Part shown: piece by piece, positions 54,350 through 62,771 of the stretch | How positions within the stretch are numbered: position 1 is the first letter of the stretch | Layout of the letters: each line of letters starts with the position of its first letter | Assembly (NCBI RefSeq): GCF_030814715.1 | Contig: NZ_JAUSVO010000003.1 | Coordinates: 124,001-188,000 of the forward strand | Reading direction: 5' to 3' | Origin: Kaistia dalseonensis | GTDB lineage: Bacteria > Pseudomonadota > Alphaproteobacteria > Rhizobiales > Kaistiaceae | DNA length: 64,000 nt | Translations under genes and position numbers: made by a program | Notes under the pieces: generated by a model | Databases searched by the model: none | What the model was told of the DNA's origin: nothing | Seen by the model: the letters and a program-made list of their open reading frames with translations, nothing else

Positions 54350-55771
54350 TTATTTCTGCGCCTGCGGATTGCTGCCATCGGCCACGCGGCGCTTCAGCCC
54401 GTCGAGAATCTTGGCCGCAAGCGCGTCATAATCCCCGTCGAAATGATGGCCGCCCGTCGTCTTGATCAGTTCCGCGCCGGTGCCATCGAGCTTCGGACAG
54501 ACCGTATCGTCCTCCTCCTCGCCATAGATGCACTGGATGAGCGACGGCTTGATCAGCTTCAGGTCCGGCAGCGTCTGCCCGTCGCTGGAATTGGTGCCGA
54601 GGAACTCGCCGACCGAAATCTCGTAATCGACATCCGGCGACAGGCCGAGCAGCGATATCTCCGCCACCTGGTCCTTCTCCTCGACGGCGAGATTGTTATA
54701 GGCCGAGGGCAGGATATCCGCGCCGAAGGAATAGCCGATCAGCACGACGTGATCGATGCCCCATTTCTCGGTGTAGGTATCGATGATCCGCTTCAGGTCG
54801 GCCGCCGTCTGGGCCGGCTCCTTCTTCGACCAGAAATAGCGCAGCGAGTCGACGCCGACGACCGGGACGCCCTGCTTCTGCAACGCTTCGCCGATCGACT
54901 TGTCGATATCGCGCCAGCCGCCATCGCCGGAATAGATCACGGCCATGGTGGAATATTTCGGCGTCGCTTCCAGTTCGACCAGCGGCAGGTCTGCCAACGG
55001 ATCGTCGCTGGTCGATTTCGGCGCGAGGATCCGCTCGAGCCTTGCCTCGAGCGCCGCGAACGCGCCGACGCTTGCGTCCTTGGACTTGATCTTGAAGCCC
55101 TGGTTCTGCAACTCGACGACATGGGCGCGGCCATCGGCGGGCGCGGCGGATGTGTAGAGCACGTCGACCGGATTGGTCAGGTCGCCCGTCGCGAGCCCAT
55201 AGACGCTCTCACCATTCTCCACCGTGCGCGGCGCGTCGGTGCAGAGCGGCTTCACCAGCGGGATCGCCTTGGCCGGATCGATGGCGACGGTGTGCCCGAT
55301 CGTGGCGTCCGGCGTCTGCGCCGCAATGGCGAGGCCGAGCGTGCCGGCAATGCCGACGCCGGCAATGATCGGCGAATGATAGTTCGGCGTGCCGAGCGCG
55401 CGCTGGATCTGATGCGACAGGTCCTCGATATCGGAAACGAGGTAAACGCACTCGTCCTCCTTGTCGACCTCGAGGCCGGCGAAGAATTTCGGCGTGTCGA
55501 CACCGACGACGATCGCGCCCGATTTCTGCAGCGTCGCGGCCAGCGTCTCCTCATTGGCCGACCAGCCGCCCTTATCGGAAAACAGGAACACCGCGCCCGT
55601 GACATCACCCTTGGGCAACAGGATCTCGGGCTTGCCGAGCAGGCCGGCGGTGAACTGCGGCGGCGTGGCGGCGGCGGGATTTGCCGTGGCGGCCGCCGGC
55701 GCGGCATCCTGCGCGAAGGCGGGAGCGACGAGGCATGACGCGATGAGAGCCAGAGCGAGACGACGCATCAT
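54350..55771 (-). CDS. acvB: AcvB/VirJ-family protein, probable lysyl-phosphatidylglycerol hydrolase
   Basis: 473 aa from the ATG at 55771, chosen for the 4-bp overlap with the mprF stop and the signal peptide it starts (about 1-22, ending AFA-Q). Two AcvB-type halves follow. The C-terminal alpha/beta-hydrolase-like part has VIYSGDGGWRDIDKSIGEAL near 285-304 and the nucleophile in IGYSFGADILP near 353-363. In Agrobacterium and rhizobia AcvB is encoded with the lysyl-PG synthase and removes lysine from lysyl-phosphatidylglycerol in the periplasm. The same operon layout is seen here. Confidence 0.88.
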   Translation of the reverse strand: MMRRLALALIASCLVAPAFAQDAAPAAATANPAAATPPQFTAGLLGKPEILLPKGDVTGAVFLFSDKGGWSANEETLAATLQKSGAIVVGVDTPKFFAGLEVDKEDECVYLVSDIEDLSHQIQRALGTPNYHSPIIAGVGIAGTLGLAIAAQTPDATIGHTVAIDPAKAIPLVKPLCTDAPRTVENGESVYGLATGDLTNPVDVLYTSAAPADGRAHVVELQNQGFKIKSKDASVGAFAALEARLERILAPKSTSDDPLADLPLVELEATPKYSTMAVIYSGDGGWRDIDKSIGEALQKQGVPVVGVDSLRYFWSKKEPAQTAADLKRIIDTYTEKWGIDHVVLIGYSFGADILPSAYNNLAVEEKDQVAEISLLGLSPDVDYEISVGEFLGTNSSDGQTLPDLKLIKPSLIQCIYGEEEDDTVCPKLDGTGAELIKTTGGHHFDGDYDALAAKILDGLKRRVADGSNPQAQK

Positions 55772-58464
55772 TTCCCCACAACACCCTTGAGGCCGCCGCT
55801 GATCAGCACGGTCACGTCGGTCAGCGCGAGCGCGGGGCTCGCGCCACCGGACATGACGAGATAGCGGGGTTGCCATTCGGGCTGGAACTTCGCCTTGAAG
55901 GCCCTGAGCCCATTGAAATTATAGAACCGCTCGCCGTGCTCGAAGACGGCGCGGCCCATGCGATGCCAGAACGGCGCGGCCGGGCTCTCGGCGAGGCCGG
56001 AGAGCGGCGCCATGCCGAGATCGAACCAGTGATAGCCCTCGCTCTTCAGCCTGAGCAGCAGGCAGACGAAGAGATATTCCATCGTGCCGGGCGGTACGTC
56101 GGGCGCAAAACGCATCAGATCGACGGTCGCTTCCTGCTTCTGGTTGGTCGTGAGCAGCGTCGCGAAGGCGACGATCCGCCCCTCGCGCCGGATCACCGCC
56201 GCCGGCAGGCCGGACACATAGGTGCGGTCGAAGGCGCCGAGCGAGAAGCGCTTTTCGCGCGCCCTGTGCTCCGACAGCCAGAGATTGGAGACGGCCTGCA
56301 GCGCGTCGATCTCGGCCGTGACCTCCTCCGGCGTGAGCAGGTCGAAGGAGAGGCCGTCGCGCGCGCCGCGATTATGGGCGTGGCGCAGGCTGGCGCGCTT
56401 GGCGCCCTTCAAATCGAACTGGGTCAGGTCGACCTGCGCCGCCTCGCCGAGCTTGTAGGCGCGCAGGCCGCAATCGGCATAGAGCGACAGGTTCTGCGGC
56501 TGAACCTGATAGAACACCGCGCGCCCGCCGGCGGCATGCGCCATCTCGACGAACTGCCAGACCAACTCCGGCCAGGCCTTGCGCGGCCCGACGGGATCGA
56601 ACAGTGCGACCCAGGAATGGGCCTGGCGTCCGAACATGATGAAGGCCGAGCCGTCCTCGGAGAAGAGCAGCGTCTTGTCGCCCATGCGCACCAGATTGGC
56701 GTCGGGATGGGGCTGATGGGCGACGATTTCAGTCGCCAGGCGGATCTCCTCCGCCGTCGGCAGGCCCGTCTTGCCCTTGGAGGGCCGCAGCAGCGACCAG
56801 CCCGCAATCAAGCCCGAGGCGATGACGACACCCAGCAGGGCGCGAAGGCTGCGCGGCGCTTCCTCGGAGAACTCGAACTGCCACCAGAGCTCGTGCGAAT
56901 AGTCGACATCGCTATAGACGAAGAACAGCACCGCGACGGCGCAGATCACGACCGTCGCCATGGCGAGCAGCCAACCCGGCGAAAGCCGCTGGTGCAATAG
57001 CGAGGCGGGCCGGGTGAACTCGCGCCGCGTGGCGAACAGCGCGCAGAAGAGCAGCGTCAGCGCGATCGATTCGGTGATCGCGAGCGCCTTCAGGAGCGAC
57101 AGAACAGCCGAGACGCCGACGATACAGATGGCCGCCCACCAGGCGCCGTCCAGCCGATGGGCGAGTCCGCGCGCGATGACGATCAGGCAGAGGCCGAGCA
57201 CGCTCTCGATGAAATGCGCGCTTTCCAGGATCGGCAGCGGCAGGATGTTCGAGAGCAGGTCGAGCCGCTCATCGGCAGCCGGCGTCACGCCGGAGAGGAT
57301 CAGCACCGCGCCGAGCGTCAGCGTCAGCGCGGAGAGGACGCGTGGCGACAGGCGTGCGCCTGTCCGAAGCAGGCGCGAGGCGCGCGGCCCGGCGGCGGCG
57401 CGCCGCACCTCCATGGTCGCCACCAGCGCCGAGGCGACGATCAGCGGCAGGCCGTAATAGATGATGCGATAGAGGAAGAGCGCGGAGAGGATCTGGTCGA
57501 GCGGCGCGGTGCGGCCGATCACGGCGACGATCACCGCCTCGAACACGCCGAGCCCGGCCGGGACATGGCTCGCCACGCCGAGGCCGATCGCGACCGCGAA
57601 CACGGCGACGAAGGCCGGCAGGTCGACCGAATTGGCCGGCAGCAGCACCCAGAGGACCGCCGCCGAGGTCGTGACGTCGATCAGCGTGCCGATGAACTGC
57701 GCGATCATCATGCCGGGGCCGGGCAAGGTGATCGCCATGCCGCGGAAGCCGACCCGGCCGCTGCCGAAGGCCGAATAGGCGACGAGCGCGACCAGCCCCA
57801 GCAGCGTCGCGACACCGAGGCCGGTGAGCAGCACCGGCGGCAGGTTGATCGGCGCCGCGACCTCGCTGGCGTTGAAGACGAGGCCCAGCGCCGTCACGCC
57901 GCCGAGGCCGAGGCCGAAGGCGACCGTAATGAAGGCGACGACGCGGCCGACATCGGCCGGCTCGAAGCCCATGCGCGAATAGAAGCGATAGCGGATCGCG
58001 CCGCCGGTCAGCGGGCCGAAACCCGCCATATTGCCGACCGCATAGGAGCAGAACGCCGTCAGCGCCACCAGCGGCAGCGGCACGCGGCGGCCGATGTAGC
58101 GAATAGCGGTATAGTCATAGACCGTGAGCGACAGAAAGCTCAGGAAGGTCAGCACGATGGCGGCGACGATCGCCGAGATCGGCGTCGCATGCAGCGCGCT
58201 GATCACATCGTCATAGCGCACCTCGCGGATCAGCTTGCTGATCGCTAGCCAGACCAGGACCAGCACCGCAATGGCGACGACGCCGGTGATCGCCGGACGC
58301 CAGGGCGCGATCGCGTCGCCAATCCGCCTCAACCGTCCCGGCGGCGGCGCGACTGACGGATCGTCATTCGCAGCAATCGGGACGACGACGGTCGCCGGCT
58401 TCTCGCGGCGTTGCTCGACCCTGCTCTCGCGCGGCCTTTCGGACATCAAGACGTCTTCGATCAT
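55768..58464 (-). CDS. mprF: Lysyl-phosphatidylglycerol synthase/flippase
   Basis: 898 aa; an ATG at 58446 gives a slightly shorter protein. The N-terminal two thirds (about 45-545) hold some 13-14 membrane helices with the MprF flippase pattern (FCSYAVGNMAGFGPLTGGAIRYRFY, in part, near 135-160). The cytosolic C-terminal DUF2156 synthase domain (about 590-880) includes GDKTLLFSEDGSAFIMFGRQ (in part) and HWFDLGMAPLSGL near 815-827. It adds lysine from Lys-tRNA to phosphatidylglycerol, lowering envelope negative charge. Forms an operon with acvB (rhizobial name lpiA). Confidence 0.92.
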   Translation of the reverse strand: MIEDVLMSERPRESRVEQRREKPATVVVPIAANDDPSVAPPPGRLRRIGDAIAPWRPAITGVVAIAVLVLVWLAISKLIREVRYDDVISALHATPISAIVAAIVLTFLSFLSLTVYDYTAIRYIGRRVPLPLVALTAFCSYAVGNMAGFGPLTGGAIRYRFYSRMGFEPADVGRVVAFITVAFGLGLGGVTALGLVFNASEVAAPINLPPVLLTGLGVATLLGLVALVAYSAFGSGRVGFRGMAITLPGPGMMIAQFIGTLIDVTTSAAVLWVLLPANSVDLPAFVAVFAVAIGLGVASHVPAGLGVFEAVIVAVIGRTAPLDQILSALFLYRIIYYGLPLIVASALVATMEVRRAAAGPRASRLLRTGARLSPRVLSALTLTLGAVLILSGVTPAADERLDLLSNILPLPILESAHFIESVLGLCLIVIARGLAHRLDGAWWAAICIVGVSAVLSLLKALAITESIALTLLFCALFATRREFTRPASLLHQRLSPGWLLAMATVVICAVAVLFFVYSDVDYSHELWWQFEFSEEAPRSLRALLGVVIASGLIAGWSLLRPSKGKTGLPTAEEIRLATEIVAHQPHPDANLVRMGDKTLLFSEDGSAFIMFGRQAHSWVALFDPVGPRKAWPELVWQFVEMAHAAGGRAVFYQVQPQNLSLYADCGLRAYKLGEAAQVDLTQFDLKGAKRASLRHAHNRGARDGLSFDLLTPEEVTAEIDALQAVSNLWLSEHRAREKRFSLGAFDRTYVSGLPAAVIRREGRIVAFATLLTTNQKQEATVDLMRFAPDVPPGTMEYLFVCLLLRLKSEGYHWFDLGMAPLSGLAESPAAPFWHRMGRAVFEHGERFYNFNGLRAFKAKFQPEWQPRYLVMSGGASPALALTDVTVLISGGLKGVVGK

Positions 58465-58646
58465 GGTCTACCCGAGCGCGCGGCACCAAATCGCCGGCTG
58501 GATCCGGCTCGAGAGGCGCGACCGCCCTTGCTTGGGTTGCGTTGTATGCAGTGTGAAGAGCCCCGAATTGGGCCGCATTGAGGCCGCAGCGGCGCAACAG
58601 GCAACAGTTTCCGTCGCCGATCACGCCAAAGTGTAGCGAGCGGGGC

Positions 58647-59900
58647 TCAGACCCACTCGCCCATCCGCATGATCGGCTCCGAGCGACCGTCAAACCCGAT
58701 GCCGTCAATGTCGATGTGGCCCGATCCGATCATCCAATCAATGTGGATCAAGCTCTTATTGGCGCCCTTGGCGGCCAGTTCTTCGGGGCTCATCTTGTCG
58801 CCGCCGCGGATGCACTTGGCGTAAGCTTGGCCGAGCGCGATATGGCAGGCCGCGTTCTCGTCGAAGAGCGTATTGTAAAACAGAAGACCGCTCGCCGAGA
58901 TCGGCGAAGAGTTCGGCACCAGCGCGACCTCGCCCAGCCGGCGCGAGCCCTCGTCGGTATCGAGCACCTTGGACAGCACGTCGGCGCCCTTGCGGGCCGT
59001 CGCCTCGACGATGCGGCCTTCCTCGAAGCGCACCGCAATGTCCTCGATCAGCGTGCCCTGGTAGGAGAGCGGCTTGGTGCTCGTCACATGGCCCGAGACG
59101 CGGTCCTTGTGCGGCGTGGTGAAGACTTCCTCGGAGGGGATGTTCGGGTTGCAGACGATGCCGTTCTTGGCCGTCGACGCGCCGCCTTCCCATTCATGGT
59201 CGTCGGCGAGGCCGACGGTCAGATCCGTGCCGGGCCCGATGAACCGCACGGCCGCGTATCGCTTGTCGTTCAGGAGCTTGGTGCGGGCGTGCAGCGCCTT
59301 GTTGTGCTCCGCCCAGGCCGCGATCGGATCGACGCGGTCGACGCGCGAAGCGGCGAAGATCGCATCCCAGAGCTTGGCGACGCCGATCGAGTCGGGCTCG
59401 TTCGGGAACACCGCCTTGGCCCAGGAGGGCGTCGCATAGGAGGCGATCGTCCAGTTGATGTCGAAGCCGGCGATCAGTTCCAGCGCCGGCTGGTAGGCCT
59501 TCGAGCGCGCACGATTGGCGCGCGAGACCTTGTCCGGGTCCTGGCCCGACAGCAGCGACGGGTTCTCGCCGGCGATGGCGAGGCGTGCCGCGCCGTTCCT
59601 GAAGGCCGAGGCCATGCCGTCATAGAGCCAGCCCGACGCGACGTCGAACGAGCCGTCCGGCGCGTGCTTGAAGCGCATCAGCGTCGATTCTTCATCCGAG
59701 AACAGCGTCGTCACCAGCGAGGCGCCGGCCTTGTAGGCATGTTCGGTGATGCGGCGGACCAGCGGCAGCGCGTCGATCGACGCGGTCATGACCAGTTCCT
59801 GCCCCTTCTCCAGACCGAGCCCGACCCGAACCGCGACTTCGCCGAGGCGGTCGAGCTTCACGTCGTGGGTCAGGAACGGGTCGCGTTGAACGATGGTCAT
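58647..59900 (-). CDS. M29-family aminopeptidase
   Basis: 417 aa, of the length of AmpS/aminopeptidase T. Metal-ligand regions of the family: NIPSEEVFTTPHKDRVSG near 250-267 (Glu and His), RFEEGRIVEATARKG near 290, EVALVPNSSPIS near 318, and HIALGQAYAKCIRGG near 348 with IHIDWMIGS near 378. Releases N-terminal residues from peptides in the cytoplasm. Followed on the same strand by nothing close; the MFS gene upstream ends 55 bp away. Confidence 0.9.
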   Translation of the reverse strand: MTIVQRDPFLTHDVKLDRLGEVAVRVGLGLEKGQELVMTASIDALPLVRRITEHAYKAGASLVTTLFSDEESTLMRFKHAPDGSFDVASGWLYDGMASAFRNGAARLAIAGENPSLLSGQDPDKVSRANRARSKAYQPALELIAGFDINWTIASYATPSWAKAVFPNEPDSIGVAKLWDAIFAASRVDRVDPIAAWAEHNKALHARTKLLNDKRYAAVRFIGPGTDLTVGLADDHEWEGGASTAKNGIVCNPNIPSEEVFTTPHKDRVSGHVTSTKPLSYQGTLIEDIAVRFEEGRIVEATARKGADVLSKVLDTDEGSRRLGEVALVPNSSPISASGLLFYNTLFDENAACHIALGQAYAKCIRGGDKMSPEELAAKGANKSLIHIDWMIGSGHIDIDGIGFDGRSEPIMRMGEWV

Positions 59901-59955
59901 GGCAAGAACTCCAATGGCGCTATGGGCCGAGATATCAGGCTCGCGGCCGACCGCG

Positions 59956-61392
59956 TCAAGAGCGAGGCGCAGCCGTGGCGCTTTCGCGGCGGCGATGCTT
60001 GCTCACGATGGCTCCGGCATCGTGCGGCAGCGCAAAACTGTCGACGAGCCCCAGGATCGCCACGCCGCCGATAATCAGGAAGGCGGTGTGGAAGTCGGAG
60101 AGCGTCAGCGTCGCCGTTTCGGTCGTCGCGAACATGTCGGACAGGCGCAGCGCGATCGCACCGAGCGCAATGCCGAGGCCGAAGGTGATCTGCTGCACCA
60201 GGCTGAACAGCGTATTGGCGCCGGCCATCTTCTCCTGCGGAATATCGACGAAGGCGATGGTGTTGATCGCCGTATATTGCATCGACCGCGCCGCGCCGGA
60301 GAGGACGAACACGACAACGAGGATCGCGGGCGGGGTCTCCGGCGTCAGGAAGGCGCAGGCGAACATGGTCAGGATGAAGAAGATGCCATTGCCGATCAGC
60401 GTCGTGCGGAAGCCGAAGGTCCTGAGGACCCAGCTCGTGCCTGGCTTCATGCCGAGATTGCCGGCAAAGAGCGCCAGCACATAGAGGCCGGCCTGGAACG
60501 GATCGAGCCCGAAGCCGATCTGCAGCATCAGCGGCAGCAGGAAGGGCACGGCGCTGACGGCGGTGCGGAAGAGCGATCCGCCCCTCATCGTCACGGCGAA
60601 GGTCTGCACCGAGAGGCCCCAGAGATCGGGCATCGGATGGGCGTGGTGGCGCGAATGGCGCAAGGCGGCCCAGCCGAACACCACGCTCGCCGCGAGGATG
60701 CCGGCCCCGACCAGCCATTTCGTCTCCGTCTGCCCGACCAGGTCGAGGCCGTACATCAGCCCGGCGCAGGCAAGGCTCGTCAGCACGAAGCCGATCCAGT
60801 CGAAGGTCGGGCGCATGAGGCTGCGATCGTTAGGGATCAGCCAGAAGGAAAGCGCCAGCGCCGCGATGCCGAGCGGCAGGTTCAGGAGAAAGATCCAGTG
60901 CCAAGAGGCATAGGTGGTGATGAAGCCGCCGAGCGGGGGCCCTAGGATCGGGGCGGAGAGAGCCGGCCAGGTCAGCGTCGCAATGGCGCGCATCAGCTCG
61001 GCCTTGCTCGTGTTGCGCAGCACGACCAGCCGGCCGACCGGCACCATCATCGCGCCGGCTGCGCCCTGCAGGATGCGCGCGAGCGTGAAGGAGACGAGGC
61101 CTTCGCTGATCGCGCAGAGGAGCGAGGCGAGCGTGAAGATCGCGACGGCGGTGGCAAACACCGTCCGCGCGCCGAAACGGTCGGCCACCCAGCCGCTGGC
61201 CGGAATGAAGATCGCGAGCGTCAGCATATAGGCCGACATGCCGACATTCATGTCGACGGCCGAAACGCCGAAGGAATGCGCCATTTGCGGCAGGGCGGTC
61301 GCGATCACCGTGCCGTCGAGGTTCTCCATGAAGAAGGCACCGGCGACGAGATAGGCGATCCAGTTCGATTTACGCGCGTCTGAAAGGGTCAT
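59956..61392 (-). CDS. MFS exporter, DHA2/EmrB-like
   Basis: 478 aa from the ATG at 61392; in-frame sequence upstream runs through palindromic repeats and is not coding. About 14 membrane helices. The first helix has NLDGTVIATALPQMAHSFG near 24-42, the usual DHA2 motif D1, followed by GWVADRFGARTVF near 75-87 (motif A) and motif C GPPLGGFITTY near 145. Drug or metabolite exporter of unknown substrate. Composition and codon use match its neighbours. Confidence 0.87.
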   Translation of the reverse strand: MTLSDARKSNWIAYLVAGAFFMENLDGTVIATALPQMAHSFGVSAVDMNVGMSAYMLTLAIFIPASGWVADRFGARTVFATAVAIFTLASLLCAISEGLVSFTLARILQGAAGAMMVPVGRLVVLRNTSKAELMRAIATLTWPALSAPILGPPLGGFITTYASWHWIFLLNLPLGIAALALSFWLIPNDRSLMRPTFDWIGFVLTSLACAGLMYGLDLVGQTETKWLVGAGILAASVVFGWAALRHSRHHAHPMPDLWGLSVQTFAVTMRGGSLFRTAVSAVPFLLPLMLQIGFGLDPFQAGLYVLALFAGNLGMKPGTSWVLRTFGFRTTLIGNGIFFILTMFACAFLTPETPPAILVVVFVLSGAARSMQYTAINTIAFVDIPQEKMAGANTLFSLVQQITFGLGIALGAIALRLSDMFATTETATLTLSDFHTAFLIIGGVAILGLVDSFALPHDAGAIVSKHRRRESATAAPRS

Positions 61393-61595
61393 GCCGGGGA
61401 ATATTCTGGTGGGCCTCGACCTCTCATCGCGCGTTCCCCGCCGCAGGACAAGGAAATCATCATCAAGGGAGTGTTGCCAAGCGGGAAAGGATCGGGCGGA
61501 TGGTGGGAGATGTGGGGGCCGCGCGGGAGGGCAGTTTGGCAGAGGGGCACGGCCACGCTGGACCAGATATGACGGCGGGGCAGCGGCTCCGCTTA

Positions 61596-61783
61596 ACCCG
61601 CCCCCGGAGGGCGGGTCGAAAGTGCGGAGCACTTTCGGGGCGGGGGTAGCTTCGGCCCTTGCCGAAGCGTGCTTGGCGGTTGGTGTCGGCGGATGTCGGA
61701 TAGGACAGGGGACGGCCCGATCAACGCGCCCCCTCCCCAAAACCGCTTCGCGGTTTTGACCCTCCCTCAGGGGGAGGGTTTGG
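61596..61783. repeat. Five-hairpin 188-bp repeat family C, copy 1
   Basis: Five consecutive palindromes: ACCCGCCC/GGGCGGGT (61596-61616), CGAAAGTGC/GCACTTTCG (61617-61637), GCTTCGGC/GCCGAAGC (61649-61668), AAAACCGC/GCGGTTTT (61739-61757) and CCCTCCC/GGGAGGG (61760-61778). Direct copy at 62255-62442 with four differences. The last five codons and the stop of the DUF559 gene lie inside the fifth hairpin. Region 61393-61595 before it holds no recognised gene. Confidence 0.92.
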
Positions 61784-62147
61784 GCCGGCGCTGGCGGGCC
61801 AACTCCGCTAGGACGGCCCAGACGCCGTCCATGTTCTGCACGATATCGCGATTGGTGAAGCGAAGCACCTGATAGCCTTGCGCCTGCAGCCAGGCCGTGC
61901 GGCGCGCGTCGGCGGCCACGGCTTCGTCGTCGAAATGCTGGCCACCATCGGTCTCGACGATCAATCGCAGTTCCGCACAGAAGAAATCGACGATGAAGGG
62001 ACCGATCGGCACCTGCCGGCGAAACTTGAAGCCACGCAGTTTCTGACGGCGCAGATGCATCCAGAGATGGAGTTCCGCCTCCGTCATGGCCTTGCGCATC
62101 GATTTCGCAAAACCACGCAAGCGCGGCTCGACCTCGCGTCGCGGCAT
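61767..62147 (-). CDS. DUF559 protein, VSR-like PD-(D/E)XK endonuclease fold
   Basis: 126 aa. DUF559 pattern: AKSMRKAMTEAELHLWMHLR near 14-33, FKFRRQVPIGPFIVDFFCAELRLIVETDGGQH (about 40-71; seen as FIVDFFC and LIVETDGGQH), then RTAWLQAQGYQVLRFTNRDI. The Asp in VDFFC and Glu/Asp in ETDG are the likely metal-binding residues of a very-short-patch-repair-like nuclease. Start ATG at 62147 with GGGG upstream. The C-terminus (RRPKPSP) is encoded by the edge of the five-hairpin repeat. It sits exactly between two direct copies of that repeat, in the manner of a repeat-associated nuclease. Confidence 0.87.
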   Translation of the reverse strand: MPRREVEPRLRGFAKSMRKAMTEAELHLWMHLRRQKLRGFKFRRQVPIGPFIVDFFCAELRLIVETDGGQHFDDEAVAADARRTAWLQAQGYQVLRFTNRDIVQNMDGVWAVLAELARQRRPKPSP

Positions 62148-62254
62148 GATGACCCCAATACCTGTCTCTGACGCCGATCATTCGACAGGCACAAGTTGTC
62201 GTAAAGCGCGATCACGAGCCAGCGGTCGATTCTTGTAGGATGAGGCGCCGTCAA

Positions 62255-62442
62255 ACCCGCCCCTGGAGGGCGGGTCGAAAGTGCGCAGCACTTTCGGGGC
62301 GGGGGTAGCTTCGGCCCTTGCCGAAGCGTGCTTGGCGGTTGGTGTCGGCGGATGTCGGATAGGACAGGGGACAGCCCGATCAACGCGCCCCCTCCCCAAA
62401 ACCGCTTTGCGGTTTTGACCCTCCCTCAGGGGGAGGGTTTGG
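62255..62442. repeat. Five-hairpin 188-bp repeat family C, copy 2
   Basis: Same length and order of five palindromes as the copy at 61596. The four differences fall in three hairpin loops and one unpaired spacer, and no stem base is changed. It lies 659 bp from copy 1 in the same orientation, beyond the DUF559 start. No gene overlaps it. Confidence 0.92.
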
Positions 62443-62559
62443 ATCGAGCTTGGGGTGACGCTTGTGGTCCAACATCTGAGCCGTCATGCCCGCATTATTG
62501 TCGGCATCCACGTCTTGCTTGCGATCGTGGTGCGCCGGGCCCCTGTCAGGAAGGTGTGG

Positions 62560-62582
62560 ATGGCCGGGACAAGCCCGGCCAT
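62560..62582. repeat. Small palindrome, same type as at 12126
   Basis: ATGGCCGGG (62560-62568) and CCCGGCCAT (62574-62582) around acaag. Typical dispersed REP-like unit in a 624-bp non-coding stretch (62148-62771) that is mostly repeats. Confidence 0.65.
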
Positions 62583-62617
62583 GACGGTTCGAGCGACCCG
62601 CCCAACCCGGCCACAGG

Positions 62618-62729
62618 CCGTCATCCCGGGCGGAGCGAAGCGGAGACCCGGGATCCATCCAGCCTGAGCGGTTCTTGCCTGTCACAACCGAGGCCTCGGC
62701 TGAGGTCCCCGCTTTCGCGGGGATGACGG
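62618..62729. repeat. Palindromic repeat family B, copy 2
   Basis: Ends CCGTCATCCC (62618-62627) and GGGATGACGG (62720-62729) match the copy between mgsB and mgsC. Shares the inner CCCGGGC..ACCCGGGA and CCCCGCtttcGCGGGG hairpins; the centre differs. Confidence 0.85.
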
Positions 62730-62771
62730 CACGGGATGGGGAAGACGGCGCGTCATCGGCCAGCCGCGCCG

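Noticed and set aside
61393-62181. N-terminal extension of the MFS exporter frame to 62181
   Set aside because: The extra sequence crosses repeat C and the DUF559 gene; the ATG at 61392 gives a normal DHA2 N-terminus.
62178-62399. A 73-codon minus-strand frame in repeat copy 2
   Set aside because: It is the repeat itself read through; the same peptide appears from copy 1 and has no protein features.
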